Of a DNA stretch of 64,000 nt, positions 8,573-17,314 are shown in pieces (positions within the stretch are counted from its first letter, which is position 1; every line of letters begins with the position of its first letter). The notes below the pieces were generated by a model. The model made no database searches, was not told the origin of the DNA, and worked only from the letters and a program-made list of their open reading frames with translations. The translations under genes and the position numbers were made by a program. Source of the stretch: Mycobacterium aquaticum (GTDB lineage Bacteria; Actinomycetota; Actinomycetes; Mycobacteriales; Mycobacteriaceae); assembly GCF_002086485.1 (NCBI RefSeq), contig NZ_MVHF01000005.1, positions 224,792 through 288,791 on the forward strand, read 5' to 3'.

Positions 8573-9793
8573 ATGACCCGATCGGACTTCACCTACGACC
8601 CATTCGACCCCAAGGTGATGGCCAACCCGCTGCCGTACTACCGGACCCTTCGCGACGAGCACCCCGTGTACTACATCGACAAGTGGGACACCTACGCGCT
8701 GTCCCGCTTCGACGACATCTGGGAGGTGCTCGGCGTGACCGACGGAACTTTCGTCGCCTCAGAGGGCACCCTGCCCGCCGCGGCCGTGCTGGCCGACCAC
8801 AACGACGGTCCGGTGGCCGATCCGCCGTTGCACCCCATGCAGTTTCACGCCAATTTCGATTCGCCGATCTACGAGAACGTCCGGCGGTGCACCTCGGCGC
8901 AGTTCCGGCCACGCTCGGCGGCCAAGCTGGCCGACCGGATCCGCACCCTGGCCAACGAGCGCCTCGATGAACTGCTGCCGCGGGGCACGCTCGATCTCAC
9001 CCAGGACTACGGAGGCATCGTCGCGGCCGCGATGGTGTGCGAATTCGTCGGATTGCCTGCCGATCTCGCGCCGGAGGTACTGGCGACCGTCAACGCGGGC
9101 AGCCTCGCCCAACCGGGGGAAGGCGTCGAGATCGGCAACGCCCGTCCGGGTTACCTGTCCTACCTGACCCCGATCGTGGCACGCCGCCGGGCCGAAGGCG
9201 CTGACGGGACCGTGCCGATCGCCGACAGCCTGATCGACTTCAGACTGCCCGACGGCTCGGCTTTCACCGACATGGAAGCGGCTGTGCAGATGCTCGGCGT
9301 GTTCATCGGTGGCACAGAAACCGTACCGAAGATCACCGCGACCGGGCTCTGGCAGCTGCACCGCCACCCCGACCAACTGGCAGCCGTGCGTTCCGATCTG
9401 GCCGGCAACGTGCCGATCGCCCGGGAGGAGATCATCCGGTGGGGTGCACCTGCGCAGTGGTTTGCTCGAACGGTGCGGCGTCCGTACACCATTCACGACA
9501 CCACCATCAAACCCGGCCAACGCGTCATCACCTTGCTGGCCTCGGCGGCCCGCGACGAACGGGAGTACGACCGGCCGGACGACTTCGTGTGGAACCGGCC
9601 CATCGAGCGGCTCTTGTCGTTCGGTCGGGGACAACACTTCTGCCTCGGCGTGCACGTGGCGCGCCTCGAGATCACGATCATGATCGAGGAGTGGCTCAAG
9701 CGGGTGCCCGACTGTCACATCGACGAACAGGCCGCGTCGCGCCCACCGTCGAGCTTCCAATGGGGCTGGAACAGCATTCCGGTGGAGGTATAG
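8573..9793 (+). CDS. Cytochrome P450 (second of two)
   Basis: 406-residue P450. The I-helix reads GVFIGGTETVPKI, with the usual acid-threonine pair as Glu-Thr; ExxR is in EEIIRW; the heme loop is LSFGRGQHFCLG with cysteine 357. It is clearly a different subfamily from the P450 at 4709: the N-terminus FTYDPFDPKVMANPLPYYRTLR and the EYDRPDDFVWNRP stretch resemble P450s of small-molecule catabolism. It lies 7 bases after the NIPSNAP-like gene and 2 bases before the alcohol dehydrogenase, so the three are translated together. Expected to hydroxylate the substrate that the dehydrogenase then oxidises. Confidence 0.93.
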   Translation: MTRSDFTYDPFDPKVMANPLPYYRTLRDEHPVYYIDKWDTYALSRFDDIWEVLGVTDGTFVASEGTLPAAAVLADHNDGPVADPPLHPMQFHANFDSPIYENVRRCTSAQFRPRSAAKLADRIRTLANERLDELLPRGTLDLTQDYGGIVAAAMVCEFVGLPADLAPEVLATVNAGSLAQPGEGVEIGNARPGYLSYLTPIVARRRAEGADGTVPIADSLIDFRLPDGSAFTDMEAAVQMLGVFIGGTETVPKITATGLWQLHRHPDQLAAVRSDLAGNVPIAREEIIRWGAPAQWFARTVRRPYTIHDTTIKPGQRVITLLASAARDEREYDRPDDFVWNRPIERLLSFGRGQHFCLGVHVARLEITIMIEEWLKRVPDCHIDEQAASRPPSSFQWGWNSIPVEV

Positions 9794-9795
9794 CC

Positions 9796-10764
9796 ATGTG
9801 GTGTCATCGCCTCGTCGCGCCATACACCTTCGAACGCATCGACGTCGCGGAGCCTGCGCCGCAATCGCTCACCGACGGGCAGGTGCTGCTGGATTTCCTG
9901 GCCGCCGGGATCTGCGGCAGCGACCTGCCGGGCTTCCGCGGCACCCAGGGCAGACTTGCGGGGGACACCGGCCGTAACGCCGCAGGGATCAACGGTTTTC
10001 CGGTCCACGAGATCGTCGGCGAAGTGCTCGCCAGTCGACACCCCGAACATCGGCCGGGCGACCGGGTGGTCGGCTGGGCGTCGGGTTTCGACGGTCTCAT
10101 GGGCCGCGTGGTCTCCGACGGCAACGGGCTGGTGCCCTACGACCCGGCTCTGAGCCCGGCGCTGGCGGTCGGGTTGCAGCCGTTGGCATGCGTGCTCTAC
10201 GCCGTCGAGCAGCTGCCTGAGCTGGCCGGCCGGCAGGTCGCGGTGATCGGGCAGGGCTCGATCGGCCTGCTGTTCTCTTATGTGGCAAAGGCTTTCGGTG
10301 CAGCACACGTCACGGGTGTCGACCCGGTCGACCGGTCCGGGCTCGGCCCACAGTTCGGGGTGGACACCGCGGTGCGTGCCACCAGTGACCGGTGGGTCAC
10401 CCACCTCGGCGCCACCGACCGGGCTGATGTGGTGATCGAAGCCGTCGGGCATCAGGTCGCCACGCTCAACCACGCACTGACGGCGGCGGCGTTCGGCGGC
10501 ACGGTGTTCTACTTCGGCGTCCCGGACGACGACTGCTACCCGATCAGCATGCGAACCATGCTGCGCAACAATCTGACACTGAAATCCGGTGTGACACTGG
10601 ACCGCCGGCGGGTGCTGCGGCGGGCCGGGGAATTCGCCGCCGCGCATCCCGATCTGCTGCCCGGCTACGTCACCCACACGTTCGGGATCGACGACGTACA
10701 GAGCGCCTTCGAGTTGGCCTGTCGGCCGGTGCCGGAGCGGGTCAAGATAGCGATCTGCGCATGA
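9796..10764 (+). CDS. Zinc-type medium-chain alcohol dehydrogenase
   Basis: 322-residue medium-chain dehydrogenase/reductase oxidising an alcohol to a ketone or aldehyde with NAD(P). Catalytic zinc ligands are apparent in AAGICGSDLPG (Cys), FPVHEIVGEV (His-Glu) and QPLACVLYAVE (Cys). The nucleotide-binding strand is VAVIGQGSIGLLFSYVAKAFGA. The structural-zinc cysteine cluster is absent, as in the sorbitol/threonine dehydrogenase-like subgroup. ATG at 9796 follows the P450 stop by 2 bases with GGTGGAGG upstream. Its TGA overlaps the next gene's ATG. In context it likely oxidises the P450 product. Confidence 0.88.
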   Translation: MWCHRLVAPYTFERIDVAEPAPQSLTDGQVLLDFLAAGICGSDLPGFRGTQGRLAGDTGRNAAGINGFPVHEIVGEVLASRHPEHRPGDRVVGWASGFDGLMGRVVSDGNGLVPYDPALSPALAVGLQPLACVLYAVEQLPELAGRQVAVIGQGSIGLLFSYVAKAFGAAHVTGVDPVDRSGLGPQFGVDTAVRATSDRWVTHLGATDRADVVIEAVGHQVATLNHALTAAAFGGTVFYFGVPDDDCYPISMRTMLRNNLTLKSGVTLDRRRVLRRAGEFAAAHPDLLPGYVTHTFGIDDVQSAFELACRPVPERVKIAICA

Positions 10765-11540
10765 GTAGATTCGTCGAGGCGCTGGCCTCACACTCTCAAC
10801 TCTGGGGCGGCTGGGTGGTGGCCCCCACGCTCATCGGTCCCGAGGAATTCGCCGCCGCCTGCTACCACTACGTCGGATTCGACGTCCAGCACGGCTATCT
10901 CGATGACGCCGATGTCGCGATGCTGCTGCGCCGCACCGAGCATCTGCCGATCGCCACAGCGGTGCGGCTGCCGTCGGCGGATCCCGCTCCGATCGGGCGG
11001 GTGCTCGACGCCGGGGCCGACGCCGTGATCGTCGCCATGGTGGAGAACCCCGACCAGGCCGCACGAGCGGTGGCCGCCACCCGCTACGCGCCCGCAGGGG
11101 TGCGCAGCTTCGGCCCGTTACGCGCGAGCCTGGGCCATGACCCGGCCGCGTTGGAAGCCCGGGTCAGTGTGTTCGTGTTGATCGAGACCGCGCGGGGGCT
11201 CGCGGCCGTCGACGAAATCTGCGCCGTGCCCGGACTGGCCGGGCTCTACGTCGGGCCCGCCGACCTGGCGATCTCGATGGGCGTGCGGCCCGCCGACGCC
11301 GGGACTCACCCCGACGTCCGCGCCGCGATCGCCCGGGTCCGCAAGACCGCCACCGCGGCCGGGCTCGTGGCAGGCATCCACGCCGGCACGGGACAGCTCG
11401 GAAACCTGTTCGCGCAGGAAGGCTTCCGGATGATCACGCTCGCGTCGGAGTCCCAGGCGCTGCGCCGCGGCGCGGCCGATCATCTCAGCGAGGCAATGGG
11501 GCAGGCGGCGGCCACCACTGAAAGAGGAGGCTACAACTGA
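10761..11540 (+). CDS. HpcH/HpaI-type aldolase/citrate lyase family protein
   Basis: 259-residue metal-dependent class II aldolase-fold protein, cleaving or forming 2-keto-3-hydroxy acids. Family motifs: GFDVQHGYLDD (normally GxDxEHG), PSADPAPIGRVLDAGADAVIVAMVEN, GVRSFGP (normally GxRSxG), VLIETARGLAAVDEICAVPGLAGLYVGPADLAISMG (metal Glu and Asp, GPxDLxxSMG). Overlaps the dehydrogenase stop by four bases (ATGA). In aromatic and terpene pathways such enzymes release pyruvate or a short oxo-acid from a ring-opened chain, which fits its place in this operon. Confidence 0.85.
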   Translation: MSRFVEALASHSQLWGGWVVAPTLIGPEEFAAACYHYVGFDVQHGYLDDADVAMLLRRTEHLPIATAVRLPSADPAPIGRVLDAGADAVIVAMVENPDQAARAVAATRYAPAGVRSFGPLRASLGHDPAALEARVSVFVLIETARGLAAVDEICAVPGLAGLYVGPADLAISMGVRPADAGTHPDVRAAIARVRKTATAAGLVAGIHAGTGQLGNLFAQEGFRMITLASESQALRRGAADHLSEAMGQAAATTERGGYN

Positions 11541-12271
11541 ACGCCACAGCAGACCGGGTCGCCCTGGTGACCGGCGCCGCCCGCGGTCAGGGCGCGGCCA
11601 TCGTGCGCCGGCTGGTGGCCGACGCCTACCGGGTGACCGCAGCAGATCTGGCGATCGACGAGTTGATCACGGGTACAGCGGAATTCGGTGATCAAGTGCT
11701 GCCCGTCGAACTCGATGTGACCTCGCCCGAGCAGTGGCGTTCGGCGGTCGACGCGACAGTTTCCCGGTTCGGTGCGCTGAGCGCCCTGGTCAACAACGCC
11801 GGGGTGCTGCACCGGGCCTCGATCGCCGACGAGACACCGGGGGCCTTCGAAAACTCCTGGCGGGTCAACTGTCTCGGCCCATTCCTCGGCATCCAGGCTG
11901 CGCTGCACTCACTGCGGCGGGCCCGGGGAGCCGCCGTCGTCAACACGTGCAGCACCGGCGCGATCCGGCCTTTTGCGCACCACGCGGCGTACGGCGCGTC
12001 GAAGTGGGCGTTGCGCGGACTCACCCAGGTGGCCGCAGCCGAACTCGGTCCCGACGGTATCCGTGTCAACGCGGTGTTCCCGGGCCCGGTCCAGACGCCG
12101 ATGCTCGACGAGACCACCCAGGCGCGGCTCGCGCAGCGAGCCACCCTCGGCCGACTGGGGCAGCCGACCGAAATCGCCGACGCGGTCGCGTTCCTGCTCT
12201 CCGAGCAGGCCTCGTTCATCACGGGCTCCGAACTCGTCGTCGACGGCGGCCAATGCCTGCAGATCGGATGA
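11537..12271 (+). CDS. Short-chain dehydrogenase/reductase (apparent CTG start)
   Basis: 244-residue classical SDR. Cofactor motif TGAARGQG (residues 12-19), ALVNNAGVL, catalytic serine region NTCSTGAI, YGASKWAL with the Tyr-Lys pair, and the C-terminal ITGSELVVDGG. The only ATG/GTG-type codon near the front (GTG 11567) lies inside the first beta strand (VALVTG) and would delete it. The frame extends to CTG at 11537, which has AGAGGAGG six bases upstream and overlaps the aldolase TGA; I therefore choose CTG. The C-terminal stop overlaps the next ATG. A second oxidation step or ketone reduction in the pathway is inferred. Confidence 0.82.
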   Translation: MNATADRVALVTGAARGQGAAIVRRLVADAYRVTAADLAIDELITGTAEFGDQVLPVELDVTSPEQWRSAVDATVSRFGALSALVNNAGVLHRASIADETPGAFENSWRVNCLGPFLGIQAALHSLRRARGAAVVNTCSTGAIRPFAHHAAYGASKWALRGLTQVAAAELGPDGIRVNAVFPGPVQTPMLDETTQARLAQRATLGRLGQPTEIADAVAFLLSEQASFITGSELVVDGGQCLQIG

Positions 12272-13788
12272 CGCGGATGCCCACATCGCCATCAGTCGGA
12301 ATCATCGGCGCCGGACCCGGTGGGCTGGCGCTCGGAATCTTCTTGAAGAAGGCGGGTTTCGACGAATTCACGATCTTCGACCGCGAGGACGGCGTCGGCG
12401 GGACGTGGCGGATCAACACCTACCCGGGACTGGCGTGCGATGTGAAATCGCACCTGTACTCCTATTCGTTCGATCTCAACCCCGGCTGGTCGCGGCTGTG
12501 GTCTTCTCAAGCGGAGATCCTCGCCTACTTCGAGCGCAGCGCGCAGCGTCACCGGCTGGGCCCGCACCTGAAGCTCAATACCGAAGTGACCGCTGCGCAT
12601 TGGGACGCCGCCACCATGACCTGGCGGCTGACGACCGCGACCGGCGAACACCACCGGTTCGACGTGGTGGTCTCGGCGGTGGGATTGTTCACCCGGCCGG
12701 TGATGCCGAATCTCGTCGAGGAAGAACCCTTCACCGGCACCCTCATGCATTCGGCCCGCTGGGACCACGGCGTGCGCCTGGACGGCGCGCGGGTCGCGGT
12801 GCTCGGCACCGGGTCGACGGCCTCGCAACTGCTGCCGGAACTGGCCAAGGTCGCCGCCAAGGTGTACTCCGTGCAGCGGTCACCGACCTGGATCCTGCCG
12901 AAGCCGGACCGCGCCTACACCGACCGTGAGCGCTGGCTCTTCGCCCACGTGCCGTTCGCCAAGAGGATCTACCGGACGCGGCTGTGGCTGCGCAGCGAGG
13001 CGAACATCTCGGTGATCGAGCACGGCAGCGACAAGACCAAGGAGTTCCGCGACGTCGCGCTGAAGATGCTGGAAACTGTTGTCGCCGAACCAGAATTACG
13101 CTCCGTGCTGACCCCTGATCATCCGCTGGGCTGCAAGCGGCTGGTGTTCTCCTCGGACTTCATCCCCGCCCTGACGCGTCCCAACGTAGAGGTGATCGCC
13201 AGCCCCGCCCGCGCGCTCAAGGCCCGGTCGCTGGTCACGGCCGACGGCCGCGAACTCGACGTCGATGTGGTGGTATGCGCGACCGGTTATGCGGCCACCG
13301 ACTATCTGGGGCAGATCGAGGTGGTCGGGGAGGGCGGCACGCGCCTGCACGACACGTGGCGCGACGGCGCCTTCGCGTATCTGGGCATGGCTGTGCCCGG
13401 TTTCCCGAACTTCTTCATGCTGTACGGGCCGAACACCAACGTCGGCTCCAACAGCGTCATATTCGTGCTGGAGGCCCAGGCGCGCTACGTGGTGCGGGCG
13501 CTGAAACATCTTCGGCGCAAACGCAAATCGTATGTGGCGGTGGCGCCTGCGGCGATGGCACGGTTCATCGCCGACGTCGACCGGTGGATGCAGGGCACGG
13601 TGTGGCTGACCCGATGCAGCAGTTACTTCCGCGCACCCAGCGGGCGGGTGGTGACCCAGTGGCCGCGCAGCGCCCGGGCGTTCTGGACGATGACGCGTCG
13701 ATTCCGTTCTGCCGAATACACTTTCGTCCCGCCCGCGTCGACCACCACCCCGGCCGCGCACAGCACGTCCGTCGGCGCGCAGGGATAG
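12268..13788 (+). CDS. Flavin Baeyer-Villiger-type monooxygenase
   Basis: 506-residue class B flavoprotein monooxygenase inserting oxygen next to a ketone to give an ester or lactone. Visible are the FAD Rossmann loop GIIGAGPGGLALGIF (residues 10-24), GGTWRINTYPGLACDV, the Baeyer-Villiger fingerprint FTGTLMHSARWD, the NADPH loop VAVLGTGSTAS, and the C-terminal CATGYAATDYL. The ATG at 12268 overlaps the SDR stop. In the operon it follows two dehydrogenases (ketone formers) and precedes an esterase, the order expected for ketone to ester to acid plus alcohol. The true substrate is unknown; cyclic terpenoids, alkanones and steroids are all compatible. Confidence 0.9.
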   Translation: MTRMPTSPSVGIIGAGPGGLALGIFLKKAGFDEFTIFDREDGVGGTWRINTYPGLACDVKSHLYSYSFDLNPGWSRLWSSQAEILAYFERSAQRHRLGPHLKLNTEVTAAHWDAATMTWRLTTATGEHHRFDVVVSAVGLFTRPVMPNLVEEEPFTGTLMHSARWDHGVRLDGARVAVLGTGSTASQLLPELAKVAAKVYSVQRSPTWILPKPDRAYTDRERWLFAHVPFAKRIYRTRLWLRSEANISVIEHGSDKTKEFRDVALKMLETVVAEPELRSVLTPDHPLGCKRLVFSSDFIPALTRPNVEVIASPARALKARSLVTADGRELDVDVVVCATGYAATDYLGQIEVVGEGGTRLHDTWRDGAFAYLGMAVPGFPNFFMLYGPNTNVGSNSVIFVLEAQARYVVRALKHLRRKRKSYVAVAPAAMARFIADVDRWMQGTVWLTRCSSYFRAPSGRVVTQWPRSARAFWTMTRRFRSAEYTFVPPASTTTPAAHSTSVGAQG

Positions 13789-13791
13789 CCG

Positions 13792-14712
13792 GTGTCCTGG
13801 CTGGATCGCCTCGACCCGGCGTTGCATCACCTTGCCGGGGCGCGCACCGATCTGTCGGCCCAACATCTCGGTGCGGTGCGCGCGTCGCTGGATCAGCGGC
13901 GCCGCGACACTGCGCGAACGCTGGACACCTCGGGCGTCGCGATCGCCGATGCCCACATCATGCTCGGCCGGCGGACGCTCGCGCTGCGCATCTACCGCGG
14001 CGGGCCGTCGCCCGCGCCTGCCGTCGTCTACTGCCATTCCGGGGGTTTCGTCCTCGGCAATCTCGACGTCGACCAGATCCAGTGCGTCGGACTCGCCCGG
14101 CAGGGCCGGTGCACGGTGATCGCCATGGACTACCGGCTGGCGCCCGAGCATCCGTTCCCGGCGGCGCTCGACGACGCCATGGCGGTGCTGAGGTGGGTGG
14201 CCGCGCGTGCGGACGACCTCGACGTCGACGCCACGCGGATCGCCGTGGCGGGCAGCAGCGCCGGCGGTGCCCTGGTCGCAGTGCTGGCCCAGCGTTCGGC
14301 CGCGGGATCGGCTCCGCCGATCGTGTTCCAGTTGTTGCACCAGCCCGCGCTCGACGACCGCCCGACCGGCTCGAAGGCCGAATTCGGTGATACCCCCGGC
14401 TTCGACGCACCTGCCGCCGCCGCGATGTGGCGACACTATCTGGCCGGGCGGGAAGGTGCGGCCGCTGCGGTTCCGGCGCGCGCCGCGACGCTCGACGGAC
14501 TCGCGCCGGCGCTCATCACCTGCTCGGAGCTCGATCCGCTGCGCGACGAGGCGCTCGGCTACGCACGACGTTTGCTGGCCGCCGGGGTCAGTACGGAACT
14601 GCATGTGTTTCCCGGCACCTGTCACGGCTTCGATTCGCTTTTGCCGCACTGGGAGATGACCCGGCACCTGCACACCATGCAGGGCGCCGCATTGACGCGC
14701 GGGCTGTCGTGA
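13792..14712 (+). CDS. Alpha/beta hydrolase, hormone-sensitive lipase family
   Basis: 306-residue carboxylesterase of the HSL/fold-3 family. Oxyanion motif is HSGGF (usual HGGGF, one substitution), YRLAPEHPFPAALDD is the family hallmark, the nucleophile elbow is GSSAGG, the acid lies in CSELDPLRDEA, and the histidine in PGTCHGFDSL. GTG start at 13792, 3 bases after the monooxygenase stop. Last gene of the operon. It is the natural candidate to hydrolyse an ester or lactone made by the monooxygenase. Confidence 0.9.
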   Translation: MSWLDRLDPALHHLAGARTDLSAQHLGAVRASLDQRRRDTARTLDTSGVAIADAHIMLGRRTLALRIYRGGPSPAPAVVYCHSGGFVLGNLDVDQIQCVGLARQGRCTVIAMDYRLAPEHPFPAALDDAMAVLRWVAARADDLDVDATRIAVAGSSAGGALVAVLAQRSAAGSAPPIVFQLLHQPALDDRPTGSKAEFGDTPGFDAPAAAAMWRHYLAGREGAAAAVPARAATLDGLAPALITCSELDPLRDEALGYARRLLAAGVSTELHVFPGTCHGFDSLLPHWEMTRHLHTMQGAALTRGLS

Positions 14713-14834
14713 TCTCGACCGCGCGGCCGGTCTTCAGGTGGCGTCCGGTTAACGGGCTGGACAATAATGTGTCAACTACGCCGTGGGACGATGGGTTTGG
14801 CGCTACAGCGCGATTGACCGATTGAGAGGTAGCT
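14713..14834 (+). promoter_or_regulatory. Candidate promoter region of ParA-like gene
   Basis: 122 bases after the catabolic operon. The AT-rich string GGACAATAATGTGTCAA (14759-14775) stands out from the GC-rich surroundings; TAATGT could be a -10 box and GACA/TGTC a small inverted repeat. No clear -35. A GAGAGGTAG ribosome site precedes the ATG. Confidence 0.35.
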
Positions 14835-16088
14835 ATGTCGGCCGACAACGACCGGCTCGGGTACTCCCGCGACCCCAAACACGCCAGGGAACCTGCACCG
14901 TACGGCGACGCCGACGCCCTGTTCGGTGGATCAGTCACCTCGGTGACCAACGGCGGCTCCCGGCACGGTGACGTGCCGACGGGAGCCCCGCCGGTGATCC
15001 AGGCGCCCGCGCTCTCGGTCGTGGCGCCGGATCCGACAGAGGCCGAGATCACCGCCAAGCTCCAGCCGATCCCGCCGCGGCCGCCGTGGCCCCTGCAGGA
15101 CGGGCTGCAGGCGGTCGACGGCTGGGCAGGTCCCAACAGCGGAGTCGGTCTGAGCGAGCACCGGGCGGTCGACAATCTCGCGCGCGTCGGCGTGCGTCCG
15201 ACGGTCAAGATGCACTCCCAGCGTGGCTGGCGCGGGCTGCTGTACCGCACCACCCGGCTGAATCTGGGACTGTCGCGCGACGAGCTCTACGAACTCGACC
15301 TGTATGCCCGCATCCGTCGTAACGCCAGGGACTCGTACCAGATCGGCGTCTTCGGCCTCAAGGGCGGCGTCGGGAAGACGGCTGTCGCGGTCGCGCTCGG
15401 TTCGACGCTGAGCAAGGTGCGCGGTGACCGGATCCTTGCCATCGATGCCGACCCCGCCAGCGGCAACCTCGCGGACCGGGTCGGGCGGCAGTCAGCGGCG
15501 ACCGTGTCGGATCTGCTCGCCGCCAAAGATCTGTCGCGCTACAACGACATCCGCGGATTCACCAGCATGAACGAATCGAAGCTCGAGGTGCTGTCCGGTC
15601 TCGAGTACAGCGCCGCGTCCCGCGCGTTCAACGACGCCGACTGGAAAGCCGCCACCGACATCGTTTCGCAGCACTACAACCTGGTGATCGCCGACTGCGC
15701 CGCGGACATGTTCCAGCCCGCGGCCCGCGCCGCGCTGAGCAGCGTCTCGGGGGCTGTGATCGTGGCGAGCGCCTCGATCGACGGCGCCCGCCAGGCCGCG
15801 GTGACGCTCGACTGGCTGTGGCAGAACGGCCACCGTGACCTGCTGAACCGGACGTGCGTGGTGGTCAATCACGTCGGCTCACGCCGGCCCAACGTCGACA
15901 CCGGCGCGCTCGTGACGCAGTTTCAGAAGCACCTGCCTCCCGGCCGGGTGTTCGTGCTGCCCTGGGACAAGCACATCGCCTGCGGCACCGAGATCCACCT
16001 CGACCTGCTCCGACCGCGGTTCCAGCGGCGGATCCTGGAACTCGCCGCCGCGCTGTCGGACGATTTCGACGGACCCGTCGCCACTTAA
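14835..16088 (+). CDS. MinD/ParA-like P-loop ATPase (EspI-like)
   Basis: 417-residue protein. Residues 1-165 are disordered-looking and proline-rich (IPPRPPWPLQDGL, GAPPVIQAPA); residues about 170-415 form a ParA/MinD ATPase with deviant Walker A FGLKGGVGKTAVAVALG, Walker A' region LAIDADPASGNLADR and LVIADCAAD. The arrangement (long proline-rich N-terminus, then KGGVGKT ATPase, and the GWRGLLYRTTRLNLGLSRDE linker) is that of the mycobacterial ATPases annotated beside type VII secretion loci, such as EspI. No ESX genes lie here, so the role is open: secretion regulation, polar localisation or partitioning. It is monocistronic; its stop overlaps by three bases the stop of the gene on the other strand. 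Confidence 0.8.
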   Translation: MSADNDRLGYSRDPKHAREPAPYGDADALFGGSVTSVTNGGSRHGDVPTGAPPVIQAPALSVVAPDPTEAEITAKLQPIPPRPPWPLQDGLQAVDGWAGPNSGVGLSEHRAVDNLARVGVRPTVKMHSQRGWRGLLYRTTRLNLGLSRDELYELDLYARIRRNARDSYQIGVFGLKGGVGKTAVAVALGSTLSKVRGDRILAIDADPASGNLADRVGRQSAATVSDLLAAKDLSRYNDIRGFTSMNESKLEVLSGLEYSAASRAFNDADWKAATDIVSQHYNLVIADCAADMFQPAARAALSSVSGAVIVASASIDGARQAAVTLDWLWQNGHRDLLNRTCVVVNHVGSRRPNVDTGALVTQFQKHLPPGRVFVLPWDKHIACGTEIHLDLLRPRFQRRILELAAALSDDFDGPVAT

Positions 16089-16558
16089 CCGGCGCCGAGT
16101 TCCCGCGCCACCGCGGCGTGGTAGGCGTCGATGTGAGCCGGGTTCACGATCCGGAAGAAACCGTCCGGCAGCGGTGCATGCCGGTCGGCCTCGATCGTCA
16201 TGGTGCGGCTGAACAACGTCAGATTCTCACCCGGCCGGGTGAAGCGGTACTCGACCGTCATCCGCCCTTCCAGCCCGCCGGCACCGTTGCTGTCGACGCC
16301 GAGCCGTCCAACCGACGTGAACACCCACCGCCATGGGCGCGTCGCGATGCCGAGTTGCCAGGTGAAGATCCGATCGGCGCTCGGATGAGACTCCTGCCAG
16401 GTGTCACCGACCCGCAACGGCAGGGCCGAGGGCAGCCCGCTGATCCGCGGCTCGCCCGGATAGGTCCTGGTCCAGTTGGCCGGATTGGTCACGAAGTCGT
16501 ACACGGTCTCCGCGGACTGCCGATACACCGTCTGGGAGCTGGTGGTCACGATGCCCAA
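16085..16558 (-). CDS. SRPBCC-family protein
   Basis: 157-residue START/polyketide-cyclase-like ligand-binding fold. Starts TSSQTVYRQSAETVYDFVTNPANWTRTYPG, the usual SRPBCC opening, then RVGDTWQE, GRMTVEYRFT and the long C-terminal helix. TTG at 16558 is chosen: GGGGAAGG lies 6-7 bases upstream and no ATG is available. It follows the DUF427 gene by 18 bases and shares its transcript. Such proteins bind or modify hydrophobic compounds; no substrate can be named. Confidence 0.75.
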   Translation of the reverse strand: MGIVTTSSQTVYRQSAETVYDFVTNPANWTRTYPGEPRISGLPSALPLRVGDTWQESHPSADRIFTWQLGIATRPWRWVFTSVGRLGVDSNGAGGLEGRMTVEYRFTRPGENLTLFSRTMTIEADRHAPLPDGFFRIVNPAHIDAYHAAVARELGAG

Positions 16559-16576
16559 GTGTGTGCCTTCCCCTTG

Positions 16577-17260
16577 TCAGAATTCGAAGCCCTGGAGCTC
16601 GGCGAGTACCCGCACCTTGGTGGCGTCGAAGCTCAGAAATCCTTTGACAGGCAACGACTCCGGCGGCGGATCGGGATAACTCCAGGCCGCGTCGGCGATC
16701 ACGGTACCGCCCAATGTCACCGACCAGTACGTGGCGGTGCCCTTGTAATTGCAGTAGCTGGTGGTCTGGCTGCGGTGCAACAGGTCCGTGCGCACCAGTG
16801 CGGGGTTGACGTAGAGCCTTGGCGCCAAAGCGGTTTCGAACAGAATCACGGTGTCGTCGGTGTCGACCAGCACGGTGTCGTCGACCGCCACCCGCAGCCC
16901 ACGTCCGCTCCGTCGGCAGTCGATGCGGTGATACGGGTTCGGCGGATAGTGCACCAACCGGCGGCCCTCCTCGAACCACGCGTCGACGGCGTCCCACGCC
17001 ACCGCCACATACCCGGGGGCTTCGGCAACCGGATGGCTCGGCAGGCCACCGACCTCGTCCTGCGGGAACGCGTAGCTCAGTGCGTGACCCGCGCGGTGCA
17101 CGAGCAATGCGCGCTCGGTGTCGATCGTGGCGTCGCCACCCACAAACGCCTGGATCCGCCGGGGATGCGGCTCGATGTAGACCACCGCGCCGGGCAGTGG
17201 GGGAGTGAACCACCCAGCGGGCTGCGGGCTCAACGGGCCATGTCCGGCCACCAGACTCAC
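16577..17260 (-). CDS. DUF427-domain protein
   Basis: 227 residues with two copies of the small DUF427 beta fold: about 25-110 (IEPHPRRIQAFVGGDATIDTERALLVHR) and about 115-205 (VDDTVLVDTDDTVILFETALAPRLYVNP, YCNYKGTATYWSV, DAAWSYPDPP). The YCxYKGxxxYW and AWxYxxP strings are DUF427 hallmarks. GTG at 17260 has an excellent GGAGGTGA site; the open frame further upstream is not protein-like. The biochemical role of DUF427 is unknown. It is divergent from the unrecognised gene at 17394, with the third CTTTACA motif between them. Confidence 0.8.
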   Translation of the reverse strand: MSLVAGHGPLSPQPAGWFTPPLPGAVVYIEPHPRRIQAFVGGDATIDTERALLVHRAGHALSYAFPQDEVGGLPSHPVAEAPGYVAVAWDAVDAWFEEGRRLVHYPPNPYHRIDCRRSGRGLRVAVDDTVLVDTDDTVILFETALAPRLYVNPALVRTDLLHRSQTTSYCNYKGTATYWSVTLGGTVIADAAWSYPDPPPESLPVKGFLSFDATKVRVLAELQGFEF

Positions 17261-17314
17261 CGCGTCACCTCCGATCCGGACATCGCCCGGCCACGATGGC
17301 AGAGACGATAGGAG

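Noticed and set aside
12219..12419. Short minus-strand frames within the monooxygenase region
   Set aside because: No start signals or homology; shadows of the plus-strand operon.
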